Shown here piece by piece: positions 18,994-28,140 of a stretch of 64,000 bases of DNA (position 1 is its first letter; each line of letters begins with the position of its first letter). A program made the position numbers and the translations under genes. Below the pieces are notes generated by a model. The model searched no databases and was not told the origin of the DNA. It saw only the letters and a list, made by a program, of their open reading frames with translations. The DNA comes from Candidatus Wolframiiraptor sinensis (GTDB lineage Archaea > Thermoproteota > Nitrososphaeria_A > Caldarchaeales > Wolframiiraptoraceae): assembly GCA_023268255.1 (NCBI GenBank), contig JALNJX010000002.1, positions 186,001 to 250,000 on the forward strand, written 5' to 3'.

Positions 18994-20592
18994 CCTCCTC
19001 TTTAAGCCCTCGAGCTCGCTGGCTATTGGGTCATAGGCTCTCCTGAGGCTCTCGCGGCACTCCTTCAGAGCCTCATCGAGCTTGCTCCTCGGCAGAGATC
19101 TCGAGAGATACGGGTAGATCATGCTCCAAGTTCTCTCGACAGCGTGCTGGAAGTCTTCGACCGCTTTCACGAGCTCCTTAACCTGCTCGGCGGCCTTGGG
19201 CTCCTCCCTCGCGAGCTCATTGCCCATCCTCCTAATGCTCTCAACCCGCTGCTTGACCTCTGCCCTCAGCTCTAATAGCGTCTTGCGGGCTAGGCCGCGA
19301 TCATAAATCTTATCGCTCGAGATCAAGCCCATGAGCCTCTGATAGATCCCAGTGATCGAGATCACCTCATCGATAAGGCCCTCGCCGGGCCTCTTCTCGA
19401 CAGCTTTTCCCCGAGATCTGTAGATAGCGGTTATCGAGGATGCGAGAAGTATTAGGGATGCTAGAGCGAGGTAAGGCGCTATCTGGAAGAAGCTCACCCC
19501 CCGCTCATAATTCATGACGATCCTGAACTCGCCGGCGTTAATCGGGTCAATGCGATTAAATCGATAGACTAGAATCGTCTTCTCGGGATACTCTCTCCTC
19601 AACTCGATGGGCTCGGGGCTCCACGACTTGACTTCTCCTCCTCTCAATCGTATCTCAACATCATAGGTCCATACTGTGGTATTCAGAGGCATGAGCAGGC
19701 CTATCGAGACCTCTCTATCCCCGAGCTTTATTGGATTGGAGCCTTCGCCCGCCTTAGCGATAACGGTGAAAAACTCGAATCTGCCCTCAGTGAGAGGCTG
19801 CCTCAGCCTCACCGCGACCACGCCGCCCTCACCCGCGCTGCTCGACAGCTTTCCCAGCGCATCTTCGACCCCTAGCAGCTCGAAGCCCTCTGGCAGCTTC
19901 AACCTAATCTCGCTCAGCCGGGAGCCGCCGAGAAGCCTCATCCTCAGCGATATGCTGACTTTCCCATCCGGAACCTCGACGAGGAGCCTCGCCAAGATTA
20001 CGTCGAGAAGCCTGAGGCTCTCGCTCGAGAAGCTTATCGAGACCATGCTAATGTTCTCTCTAGATAGGTCTAGGTCATGCAGCGTTCCGGAGAGCACGCC
20101 GGGCCCGGTCTGATTGAGTAAGCTTGGCGAGATCTCGGCAATCAAGGCATCCTTGGGCAGCCTAACCTCCACCGAGAACTCAGCCCTACTAAGGCCCTCA
20201 ACTCTCGGATGAATTGGAATTCTCAAGGAATACGTCTGAGCAATGGAATTCCATGAAACGATGTCGCGGAAGATGGTTAGGAGATGGATCTCGGGACTCG
20301 GCGCGCCGTCCACAACTATCCAGAAGAAATCACCCTCTACCACGAGCTCGAGCTCATGATCCTCCTCACACGCGTAGTTCACCAGGTTCCTGATGAGATC
20401 CCTCGGAAATCCAACTCTGATGGCGCCGCCGGTCGATGGTAAGACGTCGTAAACGTACACGAGTCCATTCTCATTCACCTCGATAACTCTGCGCGGGGCT
20501 TGTTGATTGAAGGCTGAGGCTGGAGCTATCAGCTGTGAGGCCAGTAGCGCTATCACGAGAGCCGTGAATAACGATAACCTTCTCGACCTCAA
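18985..20592 (-). CDS. Secreted/membrane-anchored protein, ribophorin I-like architecture
   Basis: A 535-residue protein with a signal peptide (residues 1-27, ending PASAF), a large extracytoplasmic beta-rich region to about 375, one membrane helix (IAPYLALASLILLASSITAI, near 380-400) and a cytoplasmic helical tail of about 130 residues. This order, with REYPEKTILVYRFNRIDP before the membrane helix and a coiled tail after it, is like eukaryotic ribophorin I (OST1), an oligosaccharyltransferase subunit. The resemblance is architectural; I cannot claim homology. It overlaps the TatA-like gene by four bases (ATGA), so both are exported-protein related and co-transcribed. Confidence 0.55.
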   Translation of the reverse strand: MRSRRLSLFTALVIALLASQLIAPASAFNQQAPRRVIEVNENGLVYVYDVLPSTGGAIRVGFPRDLIRNLVNYACEEDHELELVVEGDFFWIVVDGAPSPEIHLLTIFRDIVSWNSIAQTYSLRIPIHPRVEGLSRAEFSVEVRLPKDALIAEISPSLLNQTGPGVLSGTLHDLDLSRENISMVSISFSSESLRLLDVILARLLVEVPDGKVSISLRMRLLGGSRLSEIRLKLPEGFELLGVEDALGKLSSSAGEGGVVAVRLRQPLTEGRFEFFTVIAKAGEGSNPIKLGDREVSIGLLMPLNTTVWTYDVEIRLRGGEVKSWSPEPIELRREYPEKTILVYRFNRIDPINAGEFRIVMNYERGVSFFQIAPYLALASLILLASSITAIYRSRGKAVEKRPGEGLIDEVISITGIYQRLMGLISSDKIYDRGLARKTLLELRAEVKQRVESIRRMGNELAREEPKAAEQVKELVKAVEDFQHAVERTWSMIYPYLSRSLPRSKLDEALKECRESLRRAYDPIASELEGLKRRLS

Positions 20593-20990
20593 GATTTGTC
20601 GGGTCTAGGTGGCGCGGCCTCATTATTTAAGGAATTCTGATCAGTCTTGCTCTCTGATGGCTGGGTCTCCTCCTTCTTCTCCGCTTTCTCCATGCTCTTC
20701 TTGAATATAGCTATGAGAAGCTCTTCCCTAGTCTTTCCATACGTCTCTATCCCGAGGCTTCTCGCCTTCTCGATTATATCCCTCTCGATATCCCCTTGAT
20801 CTTGCTGAGCCTGCTTCTCGACCTCGCTCTCGAACTCTCTGACCAGCTCCTGAACGGTTGAGGAGGCCTTCTCATATTCTCTCCTCGCCTCGGCCAGCGC
20901 TCGGGCGAATCTCGGTATGGTTTGCGGATCCCATAGTATGAGGATGATTACTATGAGCGCTATAAAGAGCCACTCTATGCCCTCGATCAT
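20589..20990 (-). CDS. TatA-like twin-arginine translocase subunit
   Basis: From ATG 20990 the protein reads MIEGIEWLFIALIVIILILW, a short N-terminal membrane helix, followed by DPQTIPRFARALAEARREYEKAS. That amphipathic helix replaces the usual FGPKKLPELARSIGKAVREF of TatA/TatB. A charged, glutamine-rich tail ends it at 133 residues. TatA forms the pore for folded proteins. The hinge is divergent (WDPQTIP), so TatB-like or unrelated roles remain possible. A longer frame from 21065 overlaps speE and looks non-coding. No tatC is nearby. Confidence 0.65.
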   Translation of the reverse strand: MIEGIEWLFIALIVIILILWDPQTIPRFARALAEARREYEKASSTVQELVREFESEVEKQAQQDQGDIERDIIEKARSLGIETYGKTREELLIAIFKKSMEKAEKKEETQPSESKTDQNSLNNEAAPPRPDKS

Positions 20991-21003
20991 ATCCGAGCTC
21001 CTA

Positions 21004-21957
21004 TTAAAGAGCTCCAGCACGGGGGGATTTAGGGTTTTGGCTCGCAGCCTTAGAAAACATCCCATCCGAGTAAGTTACTCCCTCAGCCTTAACATGCTTC
21101 AGGTAGCTTCTCGTGAGGGCGAAGATGGCATCATGGACCTCGCCGGAGTAAAATCTCAGCCCCTTAACGCCCCGCTCCTCAAGCCTCTTGTCAACTTCAC
21201 CTCCTCGCAGGTCGGATGGCAGAATCCCCTTAGAGCCCGCGATGAAGCTCCACATCGCCTCAAGGGACTTCACATATGAGGCGTAGAGGCATGTGCGGGG
21301 AAAGACTGAAGCCATGGTCTTCTGGACCGAGGCTACAACAGCATCCCTGATCAGCAGGGGCGCGGCGTGGGTGACGATTATCCCTCGAGCTCCGAGCTTC
21401 CGGAAGGCGAGCTCATAGAACTCCCTAGTATAGAGCTGTATTGACAGCCCTTCCTCCGATGGATCCGTCGCATCCATGATTATCACGTCATAGTGCTCGT
21501 CGGGCTGCTTGGACAGGTATTCTCTGCCCTCCGCGATCACGAGCTTTAGGCGCGGATCCTCGAACCCCTCCCTCCCCCATGGAAGATACTTCTTCACGAT
21601 CTCTATCAGCTCTCCATCTAGATCGACCATCTGTATCTCCTCGACATCAAGGTATCTCTCGACCTCTCTGGCGGTCGCGCCCTCGCCCCCGCCTATTATT
21701 AGGACACGCCTCGGCCTTGGATGAGCCACCATAGCTGGATGAACGAGAAGCTCATGATAGATGAATTCATCCTCCCCGGAGGATTGGAGGAAGCCATCTA
21801 GAAGCAGGACCACGCCGAAATCCCTCGTCCTCAGTATATCGACCCTTTGATACCTCGTTCTCCCGGAATAGATTACCTCCTCGATGCCGTAGAGGGATGC
21901 CAGGCTCTCGGTTATCCACTCGAGGACGAACTTCGTTGAGGATATTCTGATGAGCAT
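21004..21957 (-). CDS. speE: Spermidine synthase (polyamine aminopropyltransferase)
   Basis: This 317-residue enzyme transfers an aminopropyl group from decarboxylated SAM to a diamine or polyamine. It has the decarboxy-SAM site VLIIGGGEGATAREV near residues 84-98, VDLDGELIEIVKKYLP, and the catalytic-loop segment DVIIMDATDPSEEG. It lies five bases after speD. The last 14 bases before the TatA-like start separate the two genes, so one transcript is likely. Confidence 0.93.
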   Translation of the reverse strand: MLIRISSTKFVLEWITESLASLYGIEEVIYSGRTRYQRVDILRTRDFGVVLLLDGFLQSSGEDEFIYHELLVHPAMVAHPRPRRVLIIGGGEGATAREVERYLDVEEIQMVDLDGELIEIVKKYLPWGREGFEDPRLKLVIAEGREYLSKQPDEHYDVIIMDATDPSEEGLSIQLYTREFYELAFRKLGARGIIVTHAAPLLIRDAVVASVQKTMASVFPRTCLYASYVKSLEAMWSFIAGSKGILPSDLRGGEVDKRLEERGVKGLRFYSGEVHDAIFALTRSYLKHVKAEGVTYSDGMFSKAASQNPKSPRAGAL

Positions 21958-21962
21958 ACCAC

Positions 21963-22349
21963 CTATCTCGTTTCTTGGAATTTCTCCATCTTTATAAGCC
22001 CTCGCACCATCTCCGTTACATTCACTTTCTCGGGCTTGAAGCTCCTCACGACATATTCATAGGCTCTCCATGGATCCGCCTTCTCCCCGCAAGTAAAGAT
22101 ATCCAGAGCAGCATAACCATACTCTGGCCACGTATGCAACGATATATGCGACTCGGCAAGCGCTATAATCACAGTAATGCCTCCCCATGGCTCAAACTTT
22201 TTATGAAATTCTCCTAAGTAGGTCGCGCCAGCAGCCTCCACGGCCTCGCGCAATATCGAGACAGATTTATCTATGTCTGAGAGAAGGCTGGAGTCGCATC
22301 CATACATCTCCGCTATTATATGCCGCCCCAAGACCTTCATCTCCCCCAA
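21963..22349 (-). CDS. speD: S-adenosylmethionine decarboxylase proenzyme
   Basis: This 128-residue pyruvoyl enzyme makes decarboxylated SAM for spermidine synthase. The autocleavage site is Glu66-Ser67 in ALAESHISLHTWPEYGYAAL, with the catalytic Cys87 in IFTCG. Length and motif order match the small bacterial/archaeal class (SpeH/SpeD). Crenarchaeal arginine decarboxylases are close paralogues of this family, so that activity is an alternative; the adjacent speE favours SAM decarboxylase. Confidence 0.9.
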   Translation of the reverse strand: MGEMKVLGRHIIAEMYGCDSSLLSDIDKSVSILREAVEAAGATYLGEFHKKFEPWGGITVIIALAESHISLHTWPEYGYAALDIFTCGEKADPWRAYEYVVRSFKPEKVNVTEMVRGLIKMEKFQETR

Positions 22350-22377
22350 TCAGATTCTCCCCTCCCCCGAAGAGCCG

Positions 22378-22387
22378 GTTTAAAAGC
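22378..22387 (-). promoter_or_regulatory. TATA-like element of speD operon
   Basis: On the minus strand CTTTTAAACC (22378-22387) lies about 30 bases before the speD start at 22349. A second A/T-rich box TTTTAAATAG lies about 20 bases further upstream. One of the two is probably the promoter of the speD-speE-tatA operon. Confidence 0.35.
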
Positions 22388-22507
22388 AGCAAGACTATTT
22401 AAAAGCATTTTCCCCACACATGGACCATTCCTAAAATCCCACGTCAAGGCAAAATAGCGGGATCATAACCAAAGTATATTTCATGGATTAACGGCTTAAA
22501 TGAGGAA

Positions 22508-23554
22508 ATGCCGGCGAAAATTTGCGTGGTGAACGTGAGGCTATTCGGAGTTGTCGGCAATATCCACCAAATGCTTCAAGGCCAGGATATAGAGCTGACG
22601 AAGGTTTACATCAACGCGGATGCCCCTATCGAGGAGAAGTGCGAGAAGTTAAGGGATTCAGACATTATAATAGCGGGCTCGACCATAACCTATGATGGAG
22701 AGCTCTTCAGAAGGCTTCCAAAGCTCAAGGCCGTGATACGGTGGGGCGTGGGATACGATAATGTCGTCATAGAGGATGCAACGAGGGAGGGCGTGATAGT
22801 CTCGAGGCTTCCGCCCTACCTGTTAAATGAGGCTGTGGCGGAGCAAGCGGTCGCCCTGATGCTCTCGATGCTGAGGAAAATCCCGCAAGCACGAGACTTC
22901 ATCAAGGCAGGTAAATGGAGGATAAATCAGGGATACGGGGAAGAGTTCGAGACCTTAATCGGCGAATCCCTGGAGGATAAGGTGGTGGGCTTGATAGGGC
23001 TTGGCGCGATAGGATTCAGGGTTCTGGAGCTGATCAAGCCCTTTAAGCCTAAACAGATTCTAGTTTACGACCCATATGTATCGCGCGAGTTCATCAGGTT
23101 AAGCGGCGCGATAGCGGTCTCCAGCATAGATGAGCTCCTTGCGCAATCCGACATAATAAGTATACATGCCCCATTAACACCCGAGACCGAGAAACTGCTA
23201 AACATGGAGAGGTTCAGGAAGATGAAGAAGGGCGTCTATATAATCAACACGGCTAGGGGGAGGATAATAGACTCTGAAGCCCTGCTCTGGGCATTGAAGA
23301 ACGGCATCGTCAAAGCAGCCGCGCTCGACGTATTCGACCCGGAGCCCATACCAGCTGACCACCCAATACTGAAAATGGATAACGTAATAATAACGCCGCA
23401 TGTAGGATTCGCCGTGGATAAGACTTGCAAGCTGATGGATGAATATGCTATAGCTGAAACCCTAAGGATACTTGGAGGCGAAAAGCCCCTCTGGATACTA
23501 AATCCCGAAGTATTGGAAATGCCGAATCTCAGAGCAAAAATAGGGAGAAAATAG
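22508..23554 (+). CDS. D-2-hydroxyacid dehydrogenase (phosphoglycerate dehydrogenase-like)
   Basis: The 348-residue protein has the family layout: a substrate domain (RWGVGYDNVVIEDATREGVIV), the NAD-binding Rossmann motif VGLIGLGAIGFRVLELI, the catalytic Arg in NTARGRIIDSEALLWAL, Glu in DVFDPEP and His in ITPHVGFA. It reduces a 2-oxoacid or oxidises a D-2-hydroxyacid with NAD(P). It lies beside a KDPG aldolase and a second hydroxyacid dehydrogenase, so a role in sugar-acid metabolism is likely. Substrate cannot be read from sequence; serine synthesis is an alternative. Confidence 0.85.
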   Translation: MPAKICVVNVRLFGVVGNIHQMLQGQDIELTKVYINADAPIEEKCEKLRDSDIIIAGSTITYDGELFRRLPKLKAVIRWGVGYDNVVIEDATREGVIVSRLPPYLLNEAVAEQAVALMLSMLRKIPQARDFIKAGKWRINQGYGEEFETLIGESLEDKVVGLIGLGAIGFRVLELIKPFKPKQILVYDPYVSREFIRLSGAIAVSSIDELLAQSDIISIHAPLTPETEKLLNMERFRKMKKGVYIINTARGRIIDSEALLWALKNGIVKAAALDVFDPEPIPADHPILKMDNVIITPHVGFAVDKTCKLMDEYAIAETLRILGGEKPLWILNPEVLEMPNLRAKIGRK

Positions 23555-23570
23555 GGGGTTAGTAAACAGC

Positions 23571-24257
23571 TTACTTCTTCTTCCCATACTTCGACTTTGC
23601 TTCCTTGATGTAGCTTAAGCATTCCTCAACCTTCTTTCTCAGCCCCTCATAGTCCTTGGCATCGATTAAGTCCTTTCTTAAGAGGGCGCCGCCCATGTTC
23701 AAGGCGATGGCACCCGCCTTAATCCACTCCTCAATCTCCTCCTTAACAGGCCTTAATCCCCCTGATGGCATAAGCTTAAGCCATGGATATGGCCCGAGTA
23801 GGTTGCTGATGAATTTCGGAGTCAAAACCTCGGCAGGGAATATCTTGAAGATGTCCGCACCATATTCCTCGGCGGTGGTTATCTCCGTTGGAGTGCTGCA
23901 TCCGGGAATATACGGCACATGCCTCCTATTACAGATCTTAGCAACCTCCGGGTTGAAGTTCGGGCCCACTATGAAGTCCGCCCCCAGGTTTATGTAAAGC
24001 ACGGCTGTAGCCGGATCCAAGATTGTCCCCGCCCCGAGTATCAAGTCAGGCCTCTCTCGATCCCTCCATCTCACTAGCTCCTCGAAAACTAGGAAGGCTC
24101 TTGGACCCCTATTCGTGAATTCGAGAATCTTTGAACCTGCTTCCGCAACCGCGGCTGAAACATTTCTAGCAATCTCAACATCGCCATGATAGAAGATTGG
24201 CACGAGCCCGATGTTTATGACGCCTGCGATCACCTCATGCTTCTCGAATAAGCCCAT
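23571..24257 (-). CDS. eda: KDPG/KHG aldolase
   Basis: This 228-residue class I aldolase has the Eda motif series: EFTNRGP with the catalytic Glu, GAGTILDP, GPNFNPEVAK, PGCSTPTEI, the Schiff-base lysine in DIFKIFPAEV, and MPSGGLRP. It splits 2-keto-3-deoxy-6-phosphogluconate or related keto acids into pyruvate and an aldehyde, as in the Entner-Doudoroff and hexuronate pathways. It sits between two 2-hydroxyacid dehydrogenases; it is convergent with the left one and divergent from the right one. Its preferred substrate in archaea is uncertain. Confidence 0.88.
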   Translation of the reverse strand: MGLFEKHEVIAGVINIGLVPIFYHGDVEIARNVSAAVAEAGSKILEFTNRGPRAFLVFEELVRWRDRERPDLILGAGTILDPATAVLYINLGADFIVGPNFNPEVAKICNRRHVPYIPGCSTPTEITTAEEYGADIFKIFPAEVLTPKFISNLLGPYPWLKLMPSGGLRPVKEEIEEWIKAGAIALNMGGALLRKDLIDAKDYEGLRKKVEECLSYIKEAKSKYGKKK

Positions 24258-24422
24258 TCACTCATCCCCTCTTATTCCGCTTCGCGGCAATCATCTCCTC
24301 ACCTCCTAATTAACCTTGCATTACAATATTAGCAGGCTTGAAGCAGGGAGATTGCGGCTGTGATGGCTCAAACAAACAAAATGCTAATATCCTGCAACAC
24401 TATACGATCACTCGATGTTCAT

Positions 24423-25427
24423 ATGAGTAGGCCCAGGATACTGGTTACACCCAGATCTTACGGTAGATATTATCCAGAGCAACTGGAGAGGCTGAAATCC
24501 GCTGGAGATGTCGAGTTCGCCGAAAATCCTCCCTTGAAGGAGGCTGATCTACTGAAGATAATCGGGAAGTACGATGCGGTGGTCGCCGGCGTGGATGAGT
24601 ATACCGCGAAGGTCATAGATTCTGCCGAAAACTTGAAGATCCTCGCGAGATATGGCGTCGGCACCGATAACGTGGACTTGGAAGCGGCCACGAGAAACGG
24701 GATAATAGTCACATATACCCCCGGAGCGAATACTAATGCTGTCGCCGAGCATACTTTCGCGCTCATTTTAGCCCTGATGAGAGATATTCCGAAGCTGAAT
24801 GAGGCGGGCAAGCAGGGCCTCTGGGCTAAGGGAAGAGGCCTCGGCCGCGAGCTGAATGGAAAGACCCTGGGAATTATAGGGCTTGGAAGGATAGGGAGGA
24901 TAGTCGCGAAGATAGCTAAGGGGTTCGATATGAACGTGATAGCCTATAGCCCGCATGTCCCGAGAGAGGAGGCGGAGAAGATCGGAATAAAGCTCGTCTC
25001 TCTTGAAGAGCTCCTCTCAACAGCCGACATAGTCTCAATCCACACCTCGATGGCCCCGGGAAAGTATCACATGATAGGAGAGAGGGAGCTGAAAATGATG
25101 AAGAAGACGGCATATCTCGTAAACACGGCGAGAGGAGAGCTCGTGGATGAGGCGGCATTAGTGAGGGCGCTGAAAGAAGGCTGGATAGCGGGAGCAGCAT
25201 TAGATGTGCTGGAGCATGAGCCGCCGCCACCAGACAGCGAGCTCCTAAAGCTCGACAACGTGATAATAACGCCGCACGCGGGAGCGCATACATGGGAGGC
25301 CGTGAAGAACATGGGAGACATGGTAACAGAGGACGTAATAGCTGTCCTCAGTGGCAAAAAGCCGAAATACATAGCAAACCCGGAGGTTTTGGAGAAAAAG
25401 AACCTAAGAGCAAAAATCAGCACGTGA
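24423..25427 (+). CDS. D-2-hydroxyacid dehydrogenase (SerA/GyaR-like)
   Basis: From ATG 24423 (MSRPRILVTPRSYGRYY) this is a second family member of about 334 residues. It has ILARYGVGTDNVDLEAATRNG, the NAD site LGIIGLGRIGRIVAKIA, catalytic Arg in NTARGELVDEAALVRAL, Glu in DVLEHEPP and His in ITPHAGAHTWEA. It could be phosphoglycerate dehydrogenase or a glyoxylate/hydroxypyruvate reductase. A longer frame begins at 24360, but a TATA-like CTATACG at about 24399-24405 favours 24423. It is transcribed away from eda. Confidence 0.85.
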   Translation: MSRPRILVTPRSYGRYYPEQLERLKSAGDVEFAENPPLKEADLLKIIGKYDAVVAGVDEYTAKVIDSAENLKILARYGVGTDNVDLEAATRNGIIVTYTPGANTNAVAEHTFALILALMRDIPKLNEAGKQGLWAKGRGLGRELNGKTLGIIGLGRIGRIVAKIAKGFDMNVIAYSPHVPREEAEKIGIKLVSLEELLSTADIVSIHTSMAPGKYHMIGERELKMMKKTAYLVNTARGELVDEAALVRALKEGWIAGAALDVLEHEPPPPDSELLKLDNVIITPHAGAHTWEAVKNMGDMVTEDVIAVLSGKKPKYIANPEVLEKKNLRAKIST

Positions 25428-25484
25428 AACAATTCTCCCTAATTTTTTTAACTTTGTCCACATGCTCGAATCGTAATTACGTAG

Positions 25485-25559
25485 CGGGCCCGGGGGGACT
25501 TGAACCCCCGACCCCCGGCTTAGAAGGCCGATGCTCTATCCATGCTGAGCTACGGGCCC
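25485..25559 (-). tRNA. tRNA-Arg (anticodon UCU)
   Basis: On the minus strand GGGCCCG pairs with CGGGCCC, followed by discriminator G. The anticodon stem TCGGC/GCCGG (one G-T pair) encloses CTTCTAA with anticodon TCT, reading AGA, a preferred arginine codon here. The T arm is GGGGG-TTCAAGT-CCCCC. No intron or encoded CCA is seen. Confidence 0.96.
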
Positions 25560-25686
25560 TTTCCCGGTGCTCTAACAATCTCAATTGTGATGGAGATTTC
25601 AGGCTAATATATAGTTATGCGGGATTGATTACTGCTTGAGGGGATGCGAGCAGCCTATTCGAGGGTATTGCGCTCTAGACTGGTGG

Positions 25687-27663
25687 TTAGTTTATTCCTA
25701 GGAGTAGGAGGAGTTTTGATGCGATTCCGCCAACTAGTATTGCTAGCCCGATTTCCGCTGCGGTGATTGTTAGGGTTGTTTTCGCTCCGGTCTCCTTTAG
25801 CAGGGCTGAGATTGTTGCGGCGCATGGTATATATAGTATTGTCACTATTGAGAACGTTATCATCTGGTTTGCGGTGAGCGCTTGCGAGAAGTCCAGGGTT
25901 CCGAGTAGCGCCGCGAGCGACGTCAGTATAAGCTCCTTCCTCAGGATCCCGAAGATCAGTAGCACGCCGGTTTCCTCCGGTAGCCCCAGCCACCCGCATG
26001 TTAGCGGGCTGAGAATCTTAGATAATGGCTCTAGGAGCCCAAAGATCTCCATGATCTTTACCAGAGCTCCGATCACGACGATCAGGGGGGCGGCTATCTT
26101 GATGTATTCCCGCAGCCTGATCCACGTCATCGTCAGTATTGTTTTGAGGCTGGGAGCCTTGTAGCTGGGCATCTCCATTATGAGCTCCACCGATTCTCCT
26201 GGCAGTATTCTCGAGGCTGCTGAGCCGAGCGCGAAGGCCATTAGCAGCGCGAACAGGTAGAGACCTATGACCCATGATATTCCCAGATATCTTCCGACGA
26301 GCCCCATAACTACGACCGTCACGGCGGAGCATGGAACGAGAGTCGTCATCAGGATCGCTATCATCCTCTCCTTCCAGGTATCCATGACCCTTGTGGCAAG
26401 GCATGCTGGGACATTGCAGCCGAATCCGAGGAGCATTGGGATCACAGCTTTGCCGTGAACCCCCGCCTTATGCATCAGCGAGTCCATCAGGAATGATAAT
26501 CTCGCCAAGTACCCCCAGTTCTCCAAGAGGAATACTAGGAAGTATAGCGGGAGAATGTAGGGTATGGCTAAGCCGATGAGGAATAAGATGCTCTGGGCTG
26601 CCGACCAGCCCACCTCAGATGATGGCGCGGTTCCAAGTGAACTGATCCAGGCCTCGCGCATGAGCTCCGAGAGATCCTCCTCAAAGAAGCTCGCAACCGC
26701 TCCGCCGACGCCGAAGACTATGAAGAAGATCCCCGCGAGCATTACGGCGGCTAGCATGTATCCGAGCACGGGGTGGGTCGCGATCTCGTCGAATCTATCT
26801 CCCAGCGTCGGCTTTCTGGGCTTCACTATCTTCATGCATCTCCTGGCGATTTGATTTGCCGCACAAGCCCGCTCATTCGCGATTATTATTGAGGATTCAT
26901 GTCCGTGAATGTGCTCGAGCTCGGAGATCAGCTCATCGGTTAGCTCGATTACGCCAGGGCTCCTAACTCTGACGAGCTCCCTGATCTCCTCATCGCCCTC
27001 AAGGAGCTTCAGCGCCACCCATCTCGCCGGGTATGGCAAGTCGAGCTCCTTCAATGCTGATTCCAGCATCTCGAGGCGCTTCTCGACCTCCTCACCATAA
27101 CGTATTTTCTTTGGCGTGTAGCTTGTTCTGCTCAGTTCGATGGCCGCGTCAAGGATTCGGGATATGCCCTTCCCGCGCGTCGCTATGGTCGCGATTACGG
27201 GCACCCCTAGCTCCTCTTCGAGAGCCTCGGCATTTATCTCGATGCCGTATTTCTCGGCCAAGTCCATCATGTTCAGCACGAGGACCAGCGGCCTCCCGAG
27301 CTCTATGAGCTGCAGCGTGAAGATCAGGTGCCTCTCGAGAGCGGTCGCGTCGACAACATTTATGACTACATCCGGCTTCTCCTTCGCGATGTAATCCCTC
27401 GAGATCCTTTCTTCGAGCGATAAGTGGGTCAGCGAGTAGATTCCCGGTAGATCCACCACATCTATCAGGAGGCCCTTGTAGTAGAGCCTTCCTTCAGCCT
27501 TATCAACAGTGGTTCCAGGCCAGTTAGCTATGTGTTGATGAAGTCCCGTCAGCTGGTTGAAGATCACGCTCTTGCCGACATTCGCCTGCCCGGCTAGAGC
27601 AACTCTTAGATCGGGCGTGGCTCGTCCGCCGACTCCGCGATCTGGAGCGCTCGCCCACCTCAT
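25687..27663 (-). CDS. feoB: Ferrous iron transporter FeoB
   Basis: The 658-residue protein has an N-terminal G domain (GQANVGKS near 26-33, then IANWPGTTVDK, DLPGIYS and LNMMDLAEKYG) and a long polytopic membrane region with two gate-like repeats (PMLLGFGCNVPACLATRVM and a later FGILRKELILTSL). FeoB moves Fe(II) across the membrane with GTP control. FeoA follows upstream at 27697, and the divergent gene at 28141 encodes a probable metal sensor, making a complete iron locus. Confidence 0.95.
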   Translation of the reverse strand: MRWASAPDRGVGGRATPDLRVALAGQANVGKSVIFNQLTGLHQHIANWPGTTVDKAEGRLYYKGLLIDVVDLPGIYSLTHLSLEERISRDYIAKEKPDVVINVVDATALERHLIFTLQLIELGRPLVLVLNMMDLAEKYGIEINAEALEEELGVPVIATIATRGKGISRILDAAIELSRTSYTPKKIRYGEEVEKRLEMLESALKELDLPYPARWVALKLLEGDEEIRELVRVRSPGVIELTDELISELEHIHGHESSIIIANERACAANQIARRCMKIVKPRKPTLGDRFDEIATHPVLGYMLAAVMLAGIFFIVFGVGGAVASFFEEDLSELMREAWISSLGTAPSSEVGWSAAQSILFLIGLAIPYILPLYFLVFLLENWGYLARLSFLMDSLMHKAGVHGKAVIPMLLGFGCNVPACLATRVMDTWKERMIAILMTTLVPCSAVTVVVMGLVGRYLGISWVIGLYLFALLMAFALGSAASRILPGESVELIMEMPSYKAPSLKTILTMTWIRLREYIKIAAPLIVVIGALVKIMEIFGLLEPLSKILSPLTCGWLGLPEETGVLLIFGILRKELILTSLAALLGTLDFSQALTANQMITFSIVTILYIPCAATISALLKETGAKTTLTITAAEIGLAILVGGIASKLLLLLGIN

Positions 27664-27696
27664 CCGCGTTTCCTCCCGGAAAAAGAACTCTACATG

Positions 27697-28005
27697 CTAG
27701 ACCTCGACGATTATTCTGGAGGCCAATCCTCTTCCTATCATGAACCGCGAGCCCCCTACCTCAACCTCTATGGGGCCTCCGAATGGAGCTCTTCTAACGA
27801 CCTTGATCCGCGTTCCGGGGAGTATGCCGAGATCCGCGAGCCTCTTAGCGGCGCCTCTGCTAACCCTATTCTCGCCTCTCCAGCCCCACCCAAACCTGCA
27901 TCTAAGCCCACCCCAGAATCCAGCCTCATGAGGCGGGCCGCAGGGCGCTATCTCGACCACAACAGCCTCCTGGCCCTCGCTTAACGATGTCAGCAAAACC
28001 TTCAT
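27697..28005 (-). CDS. feoA: FeoA, ferrous iron transport SH3-like protein
   Basis: This 102-residue protein has the FeoA SH3-like core: AKRLADLGILPGTRIKVVRRAPFGGPIEVEV, then GRGLASRIIVEV at the end. FeoA helps FeoB function. The N-terminal segment contains a Cys-Gly-Pro-Pro-His run and a glycine-rich loop (GFWGGLRCRFGWGW) that lengthens the usual 75-85 residues. It precedes feoB by 33 bases on the same strand. Confidence 0.88.
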   Translation of the reverse strand: MKVLLTSLSEGQEAVVVEIAPCGPPHEAGFWGGLRCRFGWGWRGENRVSRGAAKRLADLGILPGTRIKVVRRAPFGGPIEVEVGGSRFMIGRGLASRIIVEV

Positions 28006-28063
28006 CTAGCTCACCACTCTGATCCAGAAGGTTTTTCTATGAGCTGTGATTTTAAATTTATGG

Positions 28064-28084
28064 TGTAAAGCCTTGCACTTTACA
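28064..28084. promoter_or_regulatory. Inverted repeat operator candidate in feo promoter region
   Basis: TGTAAAG (28064-28070) and CTTTACA (28078-28084) are exact inverted repeats separated by seven bases. They lie between feoA (start 28005) and the divergent HTH plus ferritin-like gene (start 28141), with an A/T-rich TATA-like stretch at 28050-28060. This is the expected place for an iron-responsive operator. Binding by the adjacent protein is inferred. Confidence 0.5.
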
Positions 28085-28140
28085 GTGCTATTTTCGCACG
28101 CCAGCTCGAGAAGGCTGTTGCCCTTGGGGAGGTGCCGCTG

